From assembly GCA_050261915.1 (NCBI GenBank), contig JBLNDT010000050.1:1-30591 (forward strand): 30,591 bases of DNA, in the 5' to 3' direction. Below the pieces are notes generated by a model. It saw only the letters and a program-made list of their open reading frames with translations. It was not told the origin of the DNA and did not search any database. The translations under genes were made by a program, and so were the position numbers. The DNA is from UBA699 sp050261915 (lineage in GTDB: Bacteria; Bacillota; Clostridia; Clostridiales; Clostridiaceae). Numbering within the stretch: the first letter of the stretch is position 1; every line of letters starts with the position of its first letter. Positions 16,604 through 23,726 of this stretch are shown piece by piece.

Positions 16604-17446
16604 TCACATTAAATTAAACCCTTCCCCAAACACTTCATGAACTTCATTTACTGTAATAAAGGCGTTTCTATCTGTTTCTCTTATATATTTTTTTAGTCTT
16701 ATGAATTCCTTTCTTCCTAAAACTGTATATAATACCTGGTGCTTATTACCTGTGTATCCTCCCTTTCCCTCAAGCAAGGTACATCCTCTTCCTAATGCGT
16801 CTGTAATAAATTTACCTATTATTTCATTTTTTTCACTTATCACCATAACCTGCTTTGATATATTAAGGCCTTCTATTACTGCATCTATTACAAATCCGTT
16901 CATTATAACACAAAGCAGGGCAAACATTCCAACTTCCGCCCCAAGATACACTGCTGCAAATAATGTTATTATGAAATCCACCGCCAAAAGAGCCTTTCCA
17001 ATATCCATGCTTACAAATTTATTTATTATTTTTGCAAGTATATCAGTTCCCCCAGTAGATGCGTTTTGATTGAATACAATGGCCATCCCAAGAGCAGATA
17101 TTAAGGTGCCAAAAACTGAGGCAAGAAATAAATTATTAGTAACACTTATTCCTGTTGGAAGCACCTTTTCAAGTACCCAGATTGACCCTGAGAAGGTTAT
17201 GCTGGCATATATTGTTTTCCCCCCAAACTTATTCCCTATTATTATAAATGCTGCTATAAATAAAACTACATTCATAATCAGCATAAGAAACCCAATGGCG
17301 AGGCTTGGAAAAAAATGATTAATTATCATTGCTGCTCCAAACACTCCTCCAGCAGCTATATTATTTGGAGACAGGAAAAACTCTGCACTTACCGCAGTTA
17401 ATATTACCCCGATTGTTATAAACAAGTATTCTTTTGCAGTATTCAT
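16604..17446 (-). CDS. YitT family membrane protein (DUF161/DUF2179)
   Basis: This 280-residue protein has five or six transmembrane segments in residues 1-175 and a cytoplasmic C-terminal DUF2179 domain (GRGCTLLEGKGGYTGNKHQVLYTVLGRKEFIRLKKYIRETD). Family landmarks are FLSPNNIAAGGVFGAAMIIN and NQNASTGGTDILAKIINKF. Members are widespread in Firmicutes and presumed transporters of unknown substrate. The ATG is seven bases behind GAGGAG, which overlaps the end of the small upstream gene, so the two form an operon. No convincing terminator follows before the ftsE promoter. Confidence 0.88.
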   Translation of the reverse strand: MNTAKEYLFITIGVILTAVSAEFFLSPNNIAAGGVFGAAMIINHFFPSLAIGFLMLIMNVVLFIAAFIIIGNKFGGKTIYASITFSGSIWVLEKVLPTGISVTNNLFLASVFGTLISALGMAIVFNQNASTGGTDILAKIINKFVSMDIGKALLAVDFIITLFAAVYLGAEVGMFALLCVIMNGFVIDAVIEGLNISKQVMVISEKNEIIGKFITDALGRGCTLLEGKGGYTGNKHQVLYTVLGRKEFIRLKKYIRETDRNAFITVNEVHEVFGEGFNLM

Positions 17447-17456
17447 ATATTACTCC

Positions 17457-17789
17457 TCATATTATTGATTCAATAGCAAAGGAAAAAATCGTATTAAAAA
17501 TTGCTAAAAACAAAATTACTCCAGCTAAGTTTAATTTTTTAAAATATCCATTCCACTTTTCCTGATAATTTAAAGGTCGCATTAAATCCCTTTTTACAAA
17601 GGATATACCAGCTACAGCGTATCCGAAAACTGAAAGGTACAAAACAACCCTGCAGCCCCATATAATTATTCCCTTAAAATTAAACCCTAGGTAAATAACC
17701 CCTAGAACGGCTCCTATTAAAAAGGCCCCAAGGAATAAGTAAATAGAAATTTTTAAACAATACAAAATATCTCTTATATATTCTTTCAT
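17457..17789 (-). CDS. Small membrane protein of unknown function
   Basis: I do not recognise this 110-residue protein. It has three hydrophobic helices (about residues 12-34, 42-65 and 87-108). A basic, aromatic loop (SFVKRDLMRPLNYQEKWNGYFKKLN) lies between helices 2 and 3. A TTG at 17801 opens the same frame, but GAGGGATAAT directly before the ATG at 17789 decides the start. The stop overlaps the YitT ribosome site, so the two are translated from one message and may work together. It begins 25 bases after the transketolase terminator hairpin. Confidence 0.75.
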   Translation of the reverse strand: MKEYIRDILYCLKISIYLFLGAFLIGAVLGVIYLGFNFKGIIIWGCRVVLYLSVFGYAVAGISFVKRDLMRPLNYQEKWNGYFKKLNLAGVILFLAIFNTIFSFAIESII

Positions 17790-17805
17790 ATTATCCCTCA
17801 ATTTA

Positions 17806-17846
17806 AAAAAATATAACGGTAGTACAATAAAATTATACCACCGTTA
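17806..17846 (-). terminator. Terminator after split transketolase
   Basis: On the minus strand TAACGGTGGTA pairs with TACTACCGTTA (one mismatch) across a 12-base loop and is followed by ATATTTTTTT. It lies 17 bases after the tktC stop. Confidence 0.85.
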
Positions 17847-17862
17847 ATATTGAAATCAATTT

Positions 17863-18804
17863 TTACTTTAATTCCAAGCCCTTTTTAACTGCCTTTACAA
17901 TATCTTCTGCTGTTAAGCCATAAGCCTTTAAAAGCTCTGCAGGCTTACCGCTTTCTCCAAAAACGTCCTTAATGCCTACCCTTATTACAGGCACAGGATG
18001 ATTTTCAGAAACAGCCTCGCATACTGCGGAACCAAGTCCACCGATTATGCTGTGTTCCTCTGCTGTTATAACAACTCCTGTTTCTCTTGCAGCTTTAGCT
18101 ATTGCTTCTGTGTCTAAAGGTTTTATTGTATGCACGTTTATAACCTTAACCTTTATACCTTCTTCCAGGAGCAGATTGCTTGCTTCTAATGCAGTATCCA
18201 CCATAATCCCTGTAGCTATAACTGCTGCATCCTTACCTTCCCTTAAGGTTACTGCCTTTCCTATTTCAAACTTATATTCAGGCATGTCATTTATTACAGG
18301 AACACCTGAACGTCCAAGTCTTACATAGCATGGGCCTTCATACTCAGCAACCGCCTTTATAGCAGCCTCTGTTTCAACTGCATCACTTGGGCATATTACT
18401 GTCATATTTGGTATGCTTCTCATAAGGGAAATATCCTCAACACTCTGATGGGATGCTCCATCCTCACCAACAGTTATTCCTGCATGTGTAGCACATATCT
18501 TTACATTTAATCCAGGGTAGCATATTGAATTTCTAACTTGTTCAAAAGCTCTTCCTGCTGCAAATATTGCAAAGGTGCTCACAAATGGAATTTTATCGCA
18601 AGTTGAAATTCCTGCTGCAACTGACATCATATTTCCTTCGGCAATACCCATATTGATGAATCTTTCTGGACATACCTTTTTAAAATCTGCAGTTTTTGTT
18701 GATTTTGATAAGTCAGCATCAAGTACCACTATTTTTTCATTAACTTTTCCAAGCTCCGCTAGTGCCTTACCGTATGCTTCTCTTGTTGCAATTTTAGATG
18801 ACAT
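17863..18804 (-). CDS. Transketolase, C-terminal subunit
   Basis: This 313-residue protein carries the pyrimidine-binding and C-terminal domains of transketolase, which moves two-carbon ketol units between sugar phosphates in the non-oxidative pentose phosphate pathway. Markers are IVVLDADLSKSTKT, the activating-Glu region MGIAEGNMMSVAAG, FVSTFAIFAAGRAFEQVRN, and THAGITVGEDGASHQS. The partner N-terminal subunit is the preceding gene, and their TAATG overlap suggests 1:1 synthesis. Split transketolases are known in clostridia and archaea, so this is not a frameshift in a single gene. A DXP synthase is the main alternative, but the split arrangement argues against it. Confidence 0.93.
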   Translation of the reverse strand: MSSKIATREAYGKALAELGKVNEKIVVLDADLSKSTKTADFKKVCPERFINMGIAEGNMMSVAAGISTCDKIPFVSTFAIFAAGRAFEQVRNSICYPGLNVKICATHAGITVGEDGASHQSVEDISLMRSIPNMTVICPSDAVETEAAIKAVAEYEGPCYVRLGRSGVPVINDMPEYKFEIGKAVTLREGKDAAVIATGIMVDTALEASNLLLEEGIKVKVINVHTIKPLDTEAIAKAARETGVVITAEEHSIIGGLGSAVCEAVSENHPVPVIRVGIKDVFGESGKPAELLKAYGLTAEDIVKAVKKGLELK

Positions 18805-19628
18805 TATTCATCACCTCCAATTTCTCTTACTGCTATAGAACACTGCTCTCTGTTTGGAGCTGACCCATGCCAGGAAGCCAGATTTTCCATAAAGGAAACT
18901 CCTTTGCCTTTGATAGTTTTGCAAACTATTGCAGTTGGCTTTCCTTTAAAGTTTTCTGCAGCTTCTATTGCTTCTATTATTGCTTCAAAGCTGTGACCGT
19001 CTATTTCTATAACATTCCAGTTAAATGCTCTGAATTTATCTGGAATAGGATCTACAGTCATAACTTCGGAGCATGGTCCATCTATCTGAAGTCCATTATT
19101 ATCAATAAATGCAGTTAAGTTATCAAGCTTGTAATGAGCTGCAGCCATGGATGCCTCCCATACCTGACCCTCTTCAAGCTCACCGTCTCCAAGTAATGCA
19201 TAAACTCTGTAGGATTTCTTATCGATTTTTCCAGCGATTGCCATACCTACAGCTGCGGATATTCCCTGACCTAAGGATCCTGTTGACATATCAACTCCAG
19301 GAACCTCGTTCATGTTTGGATGTCCCTGTAGTATTGACCCCAATTTTCTTAATGACATAAGCTCCTCTACATCAAAAAAGCCTCTTCTTGCAAGAGTGCT
19401 GTAAAGTACTGGTGCGGCATGACCCTTTGACAAAACAAATCTGTCTCTGTTTAAGTCACTGTAATTTGAAGGATCTATTTTCATTTTATTAAAATAAAGC
19501 GTAGTTAATATTTCTACAGCTGATAGAGAGCCCCCTGGATGCCCGGATCCCGATTCCGTTAGCATTTCAATAATATCTTTTCGGATTACCTTAGCGGTAT
19601 CCTTAAGTTCTTCCACACTTTTTACCAC
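18804..19628 (-). CDS. Transketolase, N-terminal subunit
   Basis: This 274-residue protein is the thiamine-diphosphate-binding half of the split transketolase. It shows SGSGHPGGSLSAVEIL near residues 26-41, LSKGHAAPVLYS, STGSLGQGISAAVGMA, and the ThDP/Mg motif LLGDGELEEGQVWEA ending in FIDNNGLQ. The end of the chain has GKGVSFMENLASWHG. The GTG start at 19628 is seven bases from GGAGGG. The region upstream has an extended -10-like TGGTAGAAT without a good -35, so its promoter is uncertain. It lies after the MazF terminator and is transcribed separately from that module. Confidence 0.93.
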   Translation of the reverse strand: MVKSVEELKDTAKVIRKDIIEMLTESGSGHPGGSLSAVEILTTLYFNKMKIDPSNYSDLNRDRFVLSKGHAAPVLYSTLARRGFFDVEELMSLRKLGSILQGHPNMNEVPGVDMSTGSLGQGISAAVGMAIAGKIDKKSYRVYALLGDGELEEGQVWEASMAAAHYKLDNLTAFIDNNGLQIDGPCSEVMTVDPIPDKFRAFNWNVIEIDGHSFEAIIEAIEAAENFKGKPTAIVCKTIKGKGVSFMENLASWHGSAPNREQCSIAVREIGGDE

Positions 19629-19713
19629 AATATTACCCTCCTAAAAAAATACGTTAAATTCCATTTATTATTCTACCACAAAAAATTTATTTTATATAGA
19701 CGATTTATCAAAT

Positions 19714-19743
19714 AAAAACAGAGGATATAAATAATATCCTCTG
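19714..19743 (-). terminator. Terminator after mazF
   Basis: A perfect ten-base stem CAGAGGATAT/ATATCCTCTG (plus 19719-19728 and 19734-19743) with a five-base loop is followed on the minus strand by TTTTTATTTG. It starts seven bases after mazF. Confidence 0.9.
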
Positions 19744-19749
19744 AACAGA

Positions 19750-20097
19750 TCATAATCCTACACTTATAAGCAGTGCCTCTTCTACTTTTTTCATATCAGC
19801 ATCTGTCATATGGCCTATTTTTTCCTTAAGCCTTTTTTTATCCAATGTTCTTATCTGTTCAAGCAAAACAACGGAATCCTTGTTTAACCCATATTCCTCA
19901 GAAGATATTTCAACATGGGTTGGCAGTTTTGCTTTGTTTATCTGAGATGTTATAGCCGCTACAATTACTGTGGGACTATATTTGTTCCCCACATCATTTT
20001 GAATAATAATAACAGGCCTTACACCTCCCTGTTCAGAACCCACCACCGGGCTCAGATCAGCATAAAATATATCTCCTCTTTTCACCGTCGCCGTCAT
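19750..20097 (-). CDS. ndoA: mRNA interferase toxin MazF/NdoA (PemK family)
   Basis: MazF is a sequence-specific endoribonuclease; the Bacillus enzyme cuts UACAU. This protein has 115 residues and contains VKRGDIFYADLSPVVGSEQGGVRPVIIIQND, then SPTVIVAAITSQINKAKLPTHVEI and VLLEQIRTLDKKRL. Arg27 and Thr50 align with the catalytic Arg25 and Thr48 of Bacillus MazF, so the toxin looks intact. The frame is open 11 codons further, but the ATG at 20097 stands after GGAGAGTG and gives the usual length. It overlaps the antitoxin gene by 41 bases, so its translation must depend on that gene. Confidence 0.96.
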   Translation of the reverse strand: MTATVKRGDIFYADLSPVVGSEQGGVRPVIIIQNDVGNKYSPTVIVAAITSQINKAKLPTHVEISSEEYGLNKDSVVLLEQIRTLDKKRLKEKIGHMTDADMKKVEEALLISVGL

Positions 20098-20377
20098 CAG
20101 CAATATCACTCTCCGAAAGCTTAGCTTCATATTCTAAATACTCATGGATTTCACCAGCAAAGCTCAACTCTGAAATTTCCAGATTAAGCTGTGCCATCTC
20201 TAAATAACCTCTTTTCATTAGCTCCAAATCTGCAGTTTTTTTTCTGTCTCTAATATATAATATTATTGCATCCCGAATAAATTCACTTCTTTTTTTGGAA
20301 TCTTCTCTTAGTGCCTTGTCAAATTCATTGCAAAGTGTTTCTGAGAGGCTTATAACTAACTTCTTCGATCCTGACAT
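20057..20377 (-). CDS. ndoAI: MazE/NdoAI antitoxin (ribbon-helix-helix)
   Basis: This 106-residue protein begins with a CopG-type ribbon-helix-helix DNA-binding domain (KKLVISLSETLCNEFDKALREDSKKRSEFIRDAIILYIRDRKK, residues 5-48) and ends in an acidic tail (SFAGEIHEYLEYEAKLSESDIADDGDGE) expected to bind and block MazF. RHH antitoxins of this kind usually repress their own operon. A GGAGGT site lies 11 bases before the ATG. A consensus promoter directly upstream makes mazEF an independent unit. Such chromosomal MazEF pairs are nearly universal in Firmicutes and are not evidence of mobility. Confidence 0.93.
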   Translation of the reverse strand: MSGSKKLVISLSETLCNEFDKALREDSKKRSEFIRDAIILYIRDRKKTADLELMKRGYLEMAQLNLEISELSFAGEIHEYLEYEAKLSESDIADDGDGEKRRYILC

Positions 20378-20426
20378 TGAAAAATCAATACCTCCTATTT
20401 ACATAAGCATAAATATGTATACTGCA

Positions 20427-20456
20427 ATTATAGCCCCCTTTTAGTGAATATGTCAA
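20427..20456 (-). promoter_or_regulatory. Strong sigma-A promoter for mazEF
   Basis: On the minus strand TTGACA (20451-20456), an 18-base spacer, and TATAAT (20427-20432) give two perfect boxes. The -35 lies only five bases past the stop codon of the lipoprotein gene. Confidence 0.85.
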
Positions 20457-20461
20457 AGAAA

Positions 20462-21055
20462 TTAATAAAATTTATTTTGGATTTCTGTATCAGGCAGAAA
20501 TTTGCTATAGGTTATCCTAACCTTTTCAGATTTTTTCTCATCATATATAACAATAAATTCAGGCACATTTGTTTTAATATCTGCATAAATCTCTGCACTA
20601 GAAATATTTCTGTTGTTTCCTGGAATATCAAGTCCTATTACTTGATATTTTTTATCTCCAATATCCTTTTGGCAGTAATCCAGCTTCTCATTTGTGTATA
20701 TCAGACCTATGTACTCCTCAAGAAGGCTTAAATGAAACAAACTGTCAAAATCCTTATCTGTGGTATATTTCAGGTCATTTTTAATGTCTGTAACTTCAAT
20801 TTTATCCCCCTTGTACAGAAACACCCTGTCGCTTCCAAGCTCCAGCCTTGCACCGTATCTTTTATCATAATACTGTATAGTATTATACTCAATATTCTGC
20901 TTTTCATTAATTATTTTGATATTAACCTCTGTGCTATAGCTGTCTAGACTCTTCAGATAATTAATAAACCCTTCAGGATCGTTTTTATTTTTTACACACC
21001 CTTCAAAAAACATTGCTAATAATAAAAGAAATAGTAAGGCTTTGGTTTTTCTCAT
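20462..21055 (-). CDS. Lipoprotein, GerS-like (LolA-type fold)
   Basis: This is a 197-residue secreted lipoprotein. Its N-terminus, MRKTKALLFLLLLAMFFEGC, is a signal peptide ending in Cys20, with Gly at -1; the lipobox is not perfect. The mature part is beta-rich (NIKIINEKQNIEYNTIQYYDKRYGARLEL, KGDKIEVTDIKNDLKYTT, SAEIYADIKTNVPEFIVIYDE), as in outer-membrane-lipoprotein-carrier-like proteins. Clostridial proteins of this size and locus, downstream of acpS-nnr and near alr, include GerS, the Clostridioides difficile lipoprotein that works with the amidase CwlD in spore cortex modification. I infer a GerS-like role from fold, size and neighbours, and cannot align it here. It is probably transcribed with nnr, 56 bases upstream. 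Confidence 0.62.
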   Translation of the reverse strand: MRKTKALLFLLLLAMFFEGCVKNKNDPEGFINYLKSLDSYSTEVNIKIINEKQNIEYNTIQYYDKRYGARLELGSDRVFLYKGDKIEVTDIKNDLKYTTDKDFDSLFHLSLLEEYIGLIYTNEKLDYCQKDIGDKKYQVIGLDIPGNNRNISSAEIYADIKTNVPEFIVIYDEKKSEKVRITYSKFLPDTEIQNKFY

Positions 21056-21111
21056 AAATTCCCCCTAAAAAACCTTCTTCCTAATACTATTCCCTTATTA
21101 ATATTATTATT

Positions 21112-22611
21112 CTAATTTTTTAAAAGTTCCATCATTGCACAGGAAACAAAATCAATAATGTGGCCTGCATTTACAGAGAACAACTCCTCTGAAAGTCTTT
21201 CCCCTGCATATCCATGCACATAGGCTCCCATAAATGCCCCTGTTATTGGATCATAGCCTTGTCCAATTAAGGATCCGATTATTCCAGTAAGACAATCTCC
21301 CATGCCTCCTGATGCCATAGCGCTGTTGCCAGAGGAATTAACATATATTTCTTTTCCATCGGTTATTACTGTATTATATCCCTTTAAAAGCAGTATAACA
21401 TTGTGCTTTTCTGCAAATTCCTTTGCTGTTCCCATTCTGTTTTCAGCAATTTGTTCCATAGAATATCCGGATATTCTTGAAAATTCACCTGGATGTGGAG
21501 TTAAAATTATTGGACAGCTTCTTTTATCAAGAATGTGCATATTGTCCTTTAATACATTAATTCCATCTGCATCAATAACCACAGCACATTTTGCAATACT
21601 GACTACTTTTTTTAGAATTTCAAGAGTGTTGCTATTGTTTCCCATTCCTGGTCCTATTGCAATTGAATCTGCACTTAAGATCAATTCTTCAAGTCTCTCT
21701 TCTTCATCAAAGGAACAGGTCATTGCTTCTGCAAGTTTTGCACACATTATTTTTCTAATTTCCCTTGGGCAGCACAAGGTAACAAGTCCAGCCCCAGATC
21801 TAACTGCAGATTGAGTACTTATGAAAGCTGCTCCTGAAAAACCTTCAGAGCCTGCAATAACAAGAACTCTCCCATATTCACCCTTATGTCCCATAATATT
21901 TCGCCTGTGTAATGTTTCTTTGGCATGTTGCTTGTCTACCAAATATGTTCCCTGGTGGAATTTATCTATACTCTGGGCTGGTATTCCTATCTCTTCAATT
22001 ATAATATTACCCGTATACTCATTTGCACAGTAATTTAGGAACCCTTCCTTATATAATTGAAATGTAACTGTTTCATCTGCCCTTATGCAGTTCCCCATAA
22101 CCTTACCGGTATCGCTGTCCATTCCTGAGGGTACGTCTATTGACAAAGTAAATAGTTTATATTCATTTATAATATCAATTACATCAGAATAAATTCCCTG
22201 AACCTCCCTGGTGAGGCCTGTACCAAATATTGCATCTATTACTAAGTCGCTTCTTAACACGGATTTTTTTAATATGCCAAGTTCATCTTCAGAATTAATG
22301 TAAATCATATTAATTCCTATGTTTTTTGCAGCATCATAATTGGTTTTGCAGTCACTGCTCATTCCCTCTAGAGTACCTATAAGGAAAACCTCCACATTTA
22401 GTCCCTTTACGAAAAGGTGTCTTGCCGCTGCAAAGCCGTCTCCACCATTGTTTCCATGACTGCATACTATGCATATATTGCTTTGGTAATCTTTAACATT
22501 ATTCACTACCTTTAATGCGGCATTTTCCATAAGAACTATCCCTGGAATTCCCAATGTATCTATTGAATAATTATCTATTTTCCTCATGATTTCCGCTGTT
22601 GCAATCTTCAA
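21112..22611 (-). CDS. nnr: Bifunctional NAD(P)H-hydrate epimerase / ADP-dependent dehydratase
   Basis: This protein repairs hydrated NAD(P)H. Its N-terminal YjeF-type epimerase interconverts R and S hydrates, and its C-terminal ribokinase-like dehydratase restores NAD(P)H using ADP. It has 499 residues. The epimerase half shows PGIVLMENAAL, CSHGNNGGDGFAAARHL and DAIFGTGLTREV. The dehydratase half shows MGHKGEYGRVLVIAGSEGFSGAA, IGPGMGNN, ILTPHPGEFSRISG and SGNSAMASGGMGDCLTGIIGSLI. A TTG at 22611 placed seven bases after GGAGGTGG is the start; this ribosome site lies inside acpS, and the genes overlap by 41 bases. The longer in-frame extension from 22659 has no support. Confidence 0.95.
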   Translation of the reverse strand: MKIATAEIMRKIDNYSIDTLGIPGIVLMENAALKVVNNVKDYQSNICIVCSHGNNGGDGFAAARHLFVKGLNVEVFLIGTLEGMSSDCKTNYDAAKNIGINMIYINSEDELGILKKSVLRSDLVIDAIFGTGLTREVQGIYSDVIDIINEYKLFTLSIDVPSGMDSDTGKVMGNCIRADETVTFQLYKEGFLNYCANEYTGNIIIEEIGIPAQSIDKFHQGTYLVDKQHAKETLHRRNIMGHKGEYGRVLVIAGSEGFSGAAFISTQSAVRSGAGLVTLCCPREIRKIMCAKLAEAMTCSFDEEERLEELILSADSIAIGPGMGNNSNTLEILKKVVSIAKCAVVIDADGINVLKDNMHILDKRSCPIILTPHPGEFSRISGYSMEQIAENRMGTAKEFAEKHNVILLLKGYNTVITDGKEIYVNSSGNSAMASGGMGDCLTGIIGSLIGQGYDPITGAFMGAYVHGYAGERLSEELFSVNAGHIIDFVSCAMMELLKN

Positions 22612-22987
22612 TTTTATCCACCTCCAAAATTGCATATGCAATGGCATTATCCGTACCATGGGATATGCTTAAATGAAATTTATAGTCTCCAAATTTTTGA
22701 GCAGTAAGCCTGGCCTTTCCCCTTAATACAACAATTGGTTTTCCTGATGCTGTTCTGTCTATTTCAACATCCTTGAATTCAAATCCGCTAAACCCTGTTC
22801 CAAGTGCCTTTACCACTGCCTCCTTTGCCGCGAACCTGCCTGCAATATATTCAGTGCGCATATTTCGTGATTTTAGGTATATTTGCTCATTTTTAGTAAA
22901 TAATTTATCAATAAAATTCGGATTCTTTTCAACAGCCTCCTTAATTCTTCTTATTTCAATAATATCAGTGCCAATTCCAACTATCAA
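22571..22987 (-). CDS. acpS: Holo-[acyl-carrier-protein] synthase
   Basis: AcpS moves phosphopantetheine from CoA to acyl carrier protein and so activates fatty acid synthesis. It has 138 residues with the classic MIVGIGTDIIEIRRI start, EYIAGRFAAKEAVVKALGTG (Mg and CoA-binding residues), and FHLSISHGTDNAIAYAI. A GTG at 22993 opens the frame, but it is one base from the AGGGGG ribosome site. The TTG at 22987 is correctly spaced and gives the canonical N-terminus. It is the first gene of acpS-nnr-lipoprotein, and the DUF6514-like terminator lies upstream. No convincing promoter was found in the 50-base gap. Confidence 0.95.
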   Translation of the reverse strand: MIVGIGTDIIEIRRIKEAVEKNPNFIDKLFTKNEQIYLKSRNMRTEYIAGRFAAKEAVVKALGTGFSGFEFKDVEIDRTASGKPIVVLRGKARLTAQKFGDYKFHLSISHGTDNAIAYAILEVDKIEDCNSGNHEENR

Positions 22988-23037
22988 AACCACACCCCCT
23001 ACTTATAATATAAAATAAATATGCACATAATTAAAGA

Positions 23038-23060
23038 AAAAAAGAGGTTTTATCCTCTTT
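23038..23060 (-). terminator. Terminator after the DUF6514-like gene
   Basis: On the minus strand AAAGAGG/CCTCTTT forms a seven-base stem with a six-base loop and is followed by T residues. It begins right after the stop at 23064. Confidence 0.75.
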
Positions 23061-23063
23061 AAA

Positions 23064-23414
23064 CTAATATGCCGCCTCTGTAACTACTTTGTCAAAATCC
23101 ATTATATAATAATCTAAGGTTTCAGCAATTACGTCTACCAAGTGAATTGGGGATACAGTATTATCGAACAGCATTCTCATAAGGTTATGTACTTTGTGGC
23201 GGTGTGGGCTTACATTTTTTATAAAATCTCTTTGGATGCCTATAACTTCACCCTCTGCAATATCCTGTCTTTCAATTTCTATTCCATAAGATTGAACTTC
23301 AATTTTTCCGTCATGGCCATCTACTAAAATTTCGCTTTTAAACATCCTGTAAAAATATTCGTGCTTTACATTATTGTCAAAAATAGCTTTAGATAAATTT
23401 TCCACCAATATCAT
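23064..23414 (-). CDS. DUF6514-like protein of unknown function
   Basis: This 116-residue soluble protein resembles small clostridial DUF6514 proteins, recalled from memory at family level only. It has no signal peptide or membrane segment. The first half is acidic beta-rich (SEILVDGHDGKIEVQSYGIEIERQDIAEGEVIGIQRDFIKNVS), then a basic His-rich turn (PHRHKVHNLMRML), and a helical C-terminus (SPIHLVDVIAETLDYYIMDFDKVV). The repeated His and Asp residues could bind a metal, but no known site is evident. An AGGGGG site precedes the ATG. It has its own terminator and no co-directional neighbour in the same transcript. Confidence 0.7.
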   Translation of the reverse strand: MILVENLSKAIFDNNVKHEYFYRMFKSEILVDGHDGKIEVQSYGIEIERQDIAEGEVIGIQRDFIKNVSPHRHKVHNLMRMLFDNTVSPIHLVDVIAETLDYYIMDFDKVVTEAAY

Positions 23415-23510
23415 TGAATTTCCCCCTATTACTTATCTTATTAATAAAATAATACCATACTATTTTAAAAAAAATTGTCATTTAATAATCCTTAATAAAT
23501 TAACTTATCC

Positions 23511-23571
23511 CATGATTGTGACAACAATAACCTTATTGTACCACGTCACTTTACAGCTTTTCCCAATCATG
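23511..23571. repeat. Nested inverted repeats in the divergent intergenic region
   Basis: The 312-base gap between two divergent genes holds outer arms CATGATTG (23511-23518) and CAATCATG (23564-23571), inner arms GTGAC (23518-23522) and GTCAC (23545-23549), and a central perfect palindrome ACAATAACCTTATTGT (23524-23539). It lies about 110 bases from each start and could be an operator or a cruciform. It does not match a Rex, Fur or PerR box that I know. Confidence 0.6.
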
Positions 23572-23653
23572 TTATATTACAGATACAATGTTGTCGAAAC
23601 CAGGTGTAATTTGACAGAAAAAAATGTTTATAATCTTATCATCTTATAATCCA

Positions 23654-23682
23654 TTGATTTTTCTTCCTTAATATAATATAAT
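23654..23682 (+). promoter_or_regulatory. Sigma-A promoter for the flavoprotein gene
   Basis: TTGATT (23654-23659), a 17-base spacer, and TATAAT (23677-23682) lie 45 bases before the ATG, which follows AGGAGGT. The downstream ATAATTATAA is AT-rich and dyad-like. Confidence 0.75.
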
Positions 23683-23726
23683 TCAGAAAATAATTATAAA
23701 ATATTAATCATATAGGAGGTTATGCT

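Noticed and set aside
17863..19628. Two adjacent transketolase pieces, possibly a frameshifted single gene
   Set aside because: The split falls between domains, each half has a complete start and ribosome site, and split transketolase is a known arrangement.
19750..20377. MazEF as evidence of a mobile defence island
   Set aside because: This pair is a standard chromosomal feature in Firmicutes, with core housekeeping neighbours and no mobility genes or repeats around it.
21302..21814. Plus-strand open frame of 170 codons opposite nnr
   Set aside because: It is antisense to the strongly conserved dehydratase domain, has no ribosome site, and its composition mirrors the opposite strand.
23611..23634. 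TTGACA followed by TATAAT in the divergent region, looking like a promoter
   Set aside because: The boxes are only 12 bases apart, too close for sigma-A. The TTGATT-17-TATAAT pair at 23654-23682 is better placed.
23677..23710. AT-rich dyads near the flavoprotein -10 as a PerR box
   Set aside because: The sequence does not match the TTATAAT-N-ATTATAA consensus well enough. AT-rich background explains it.
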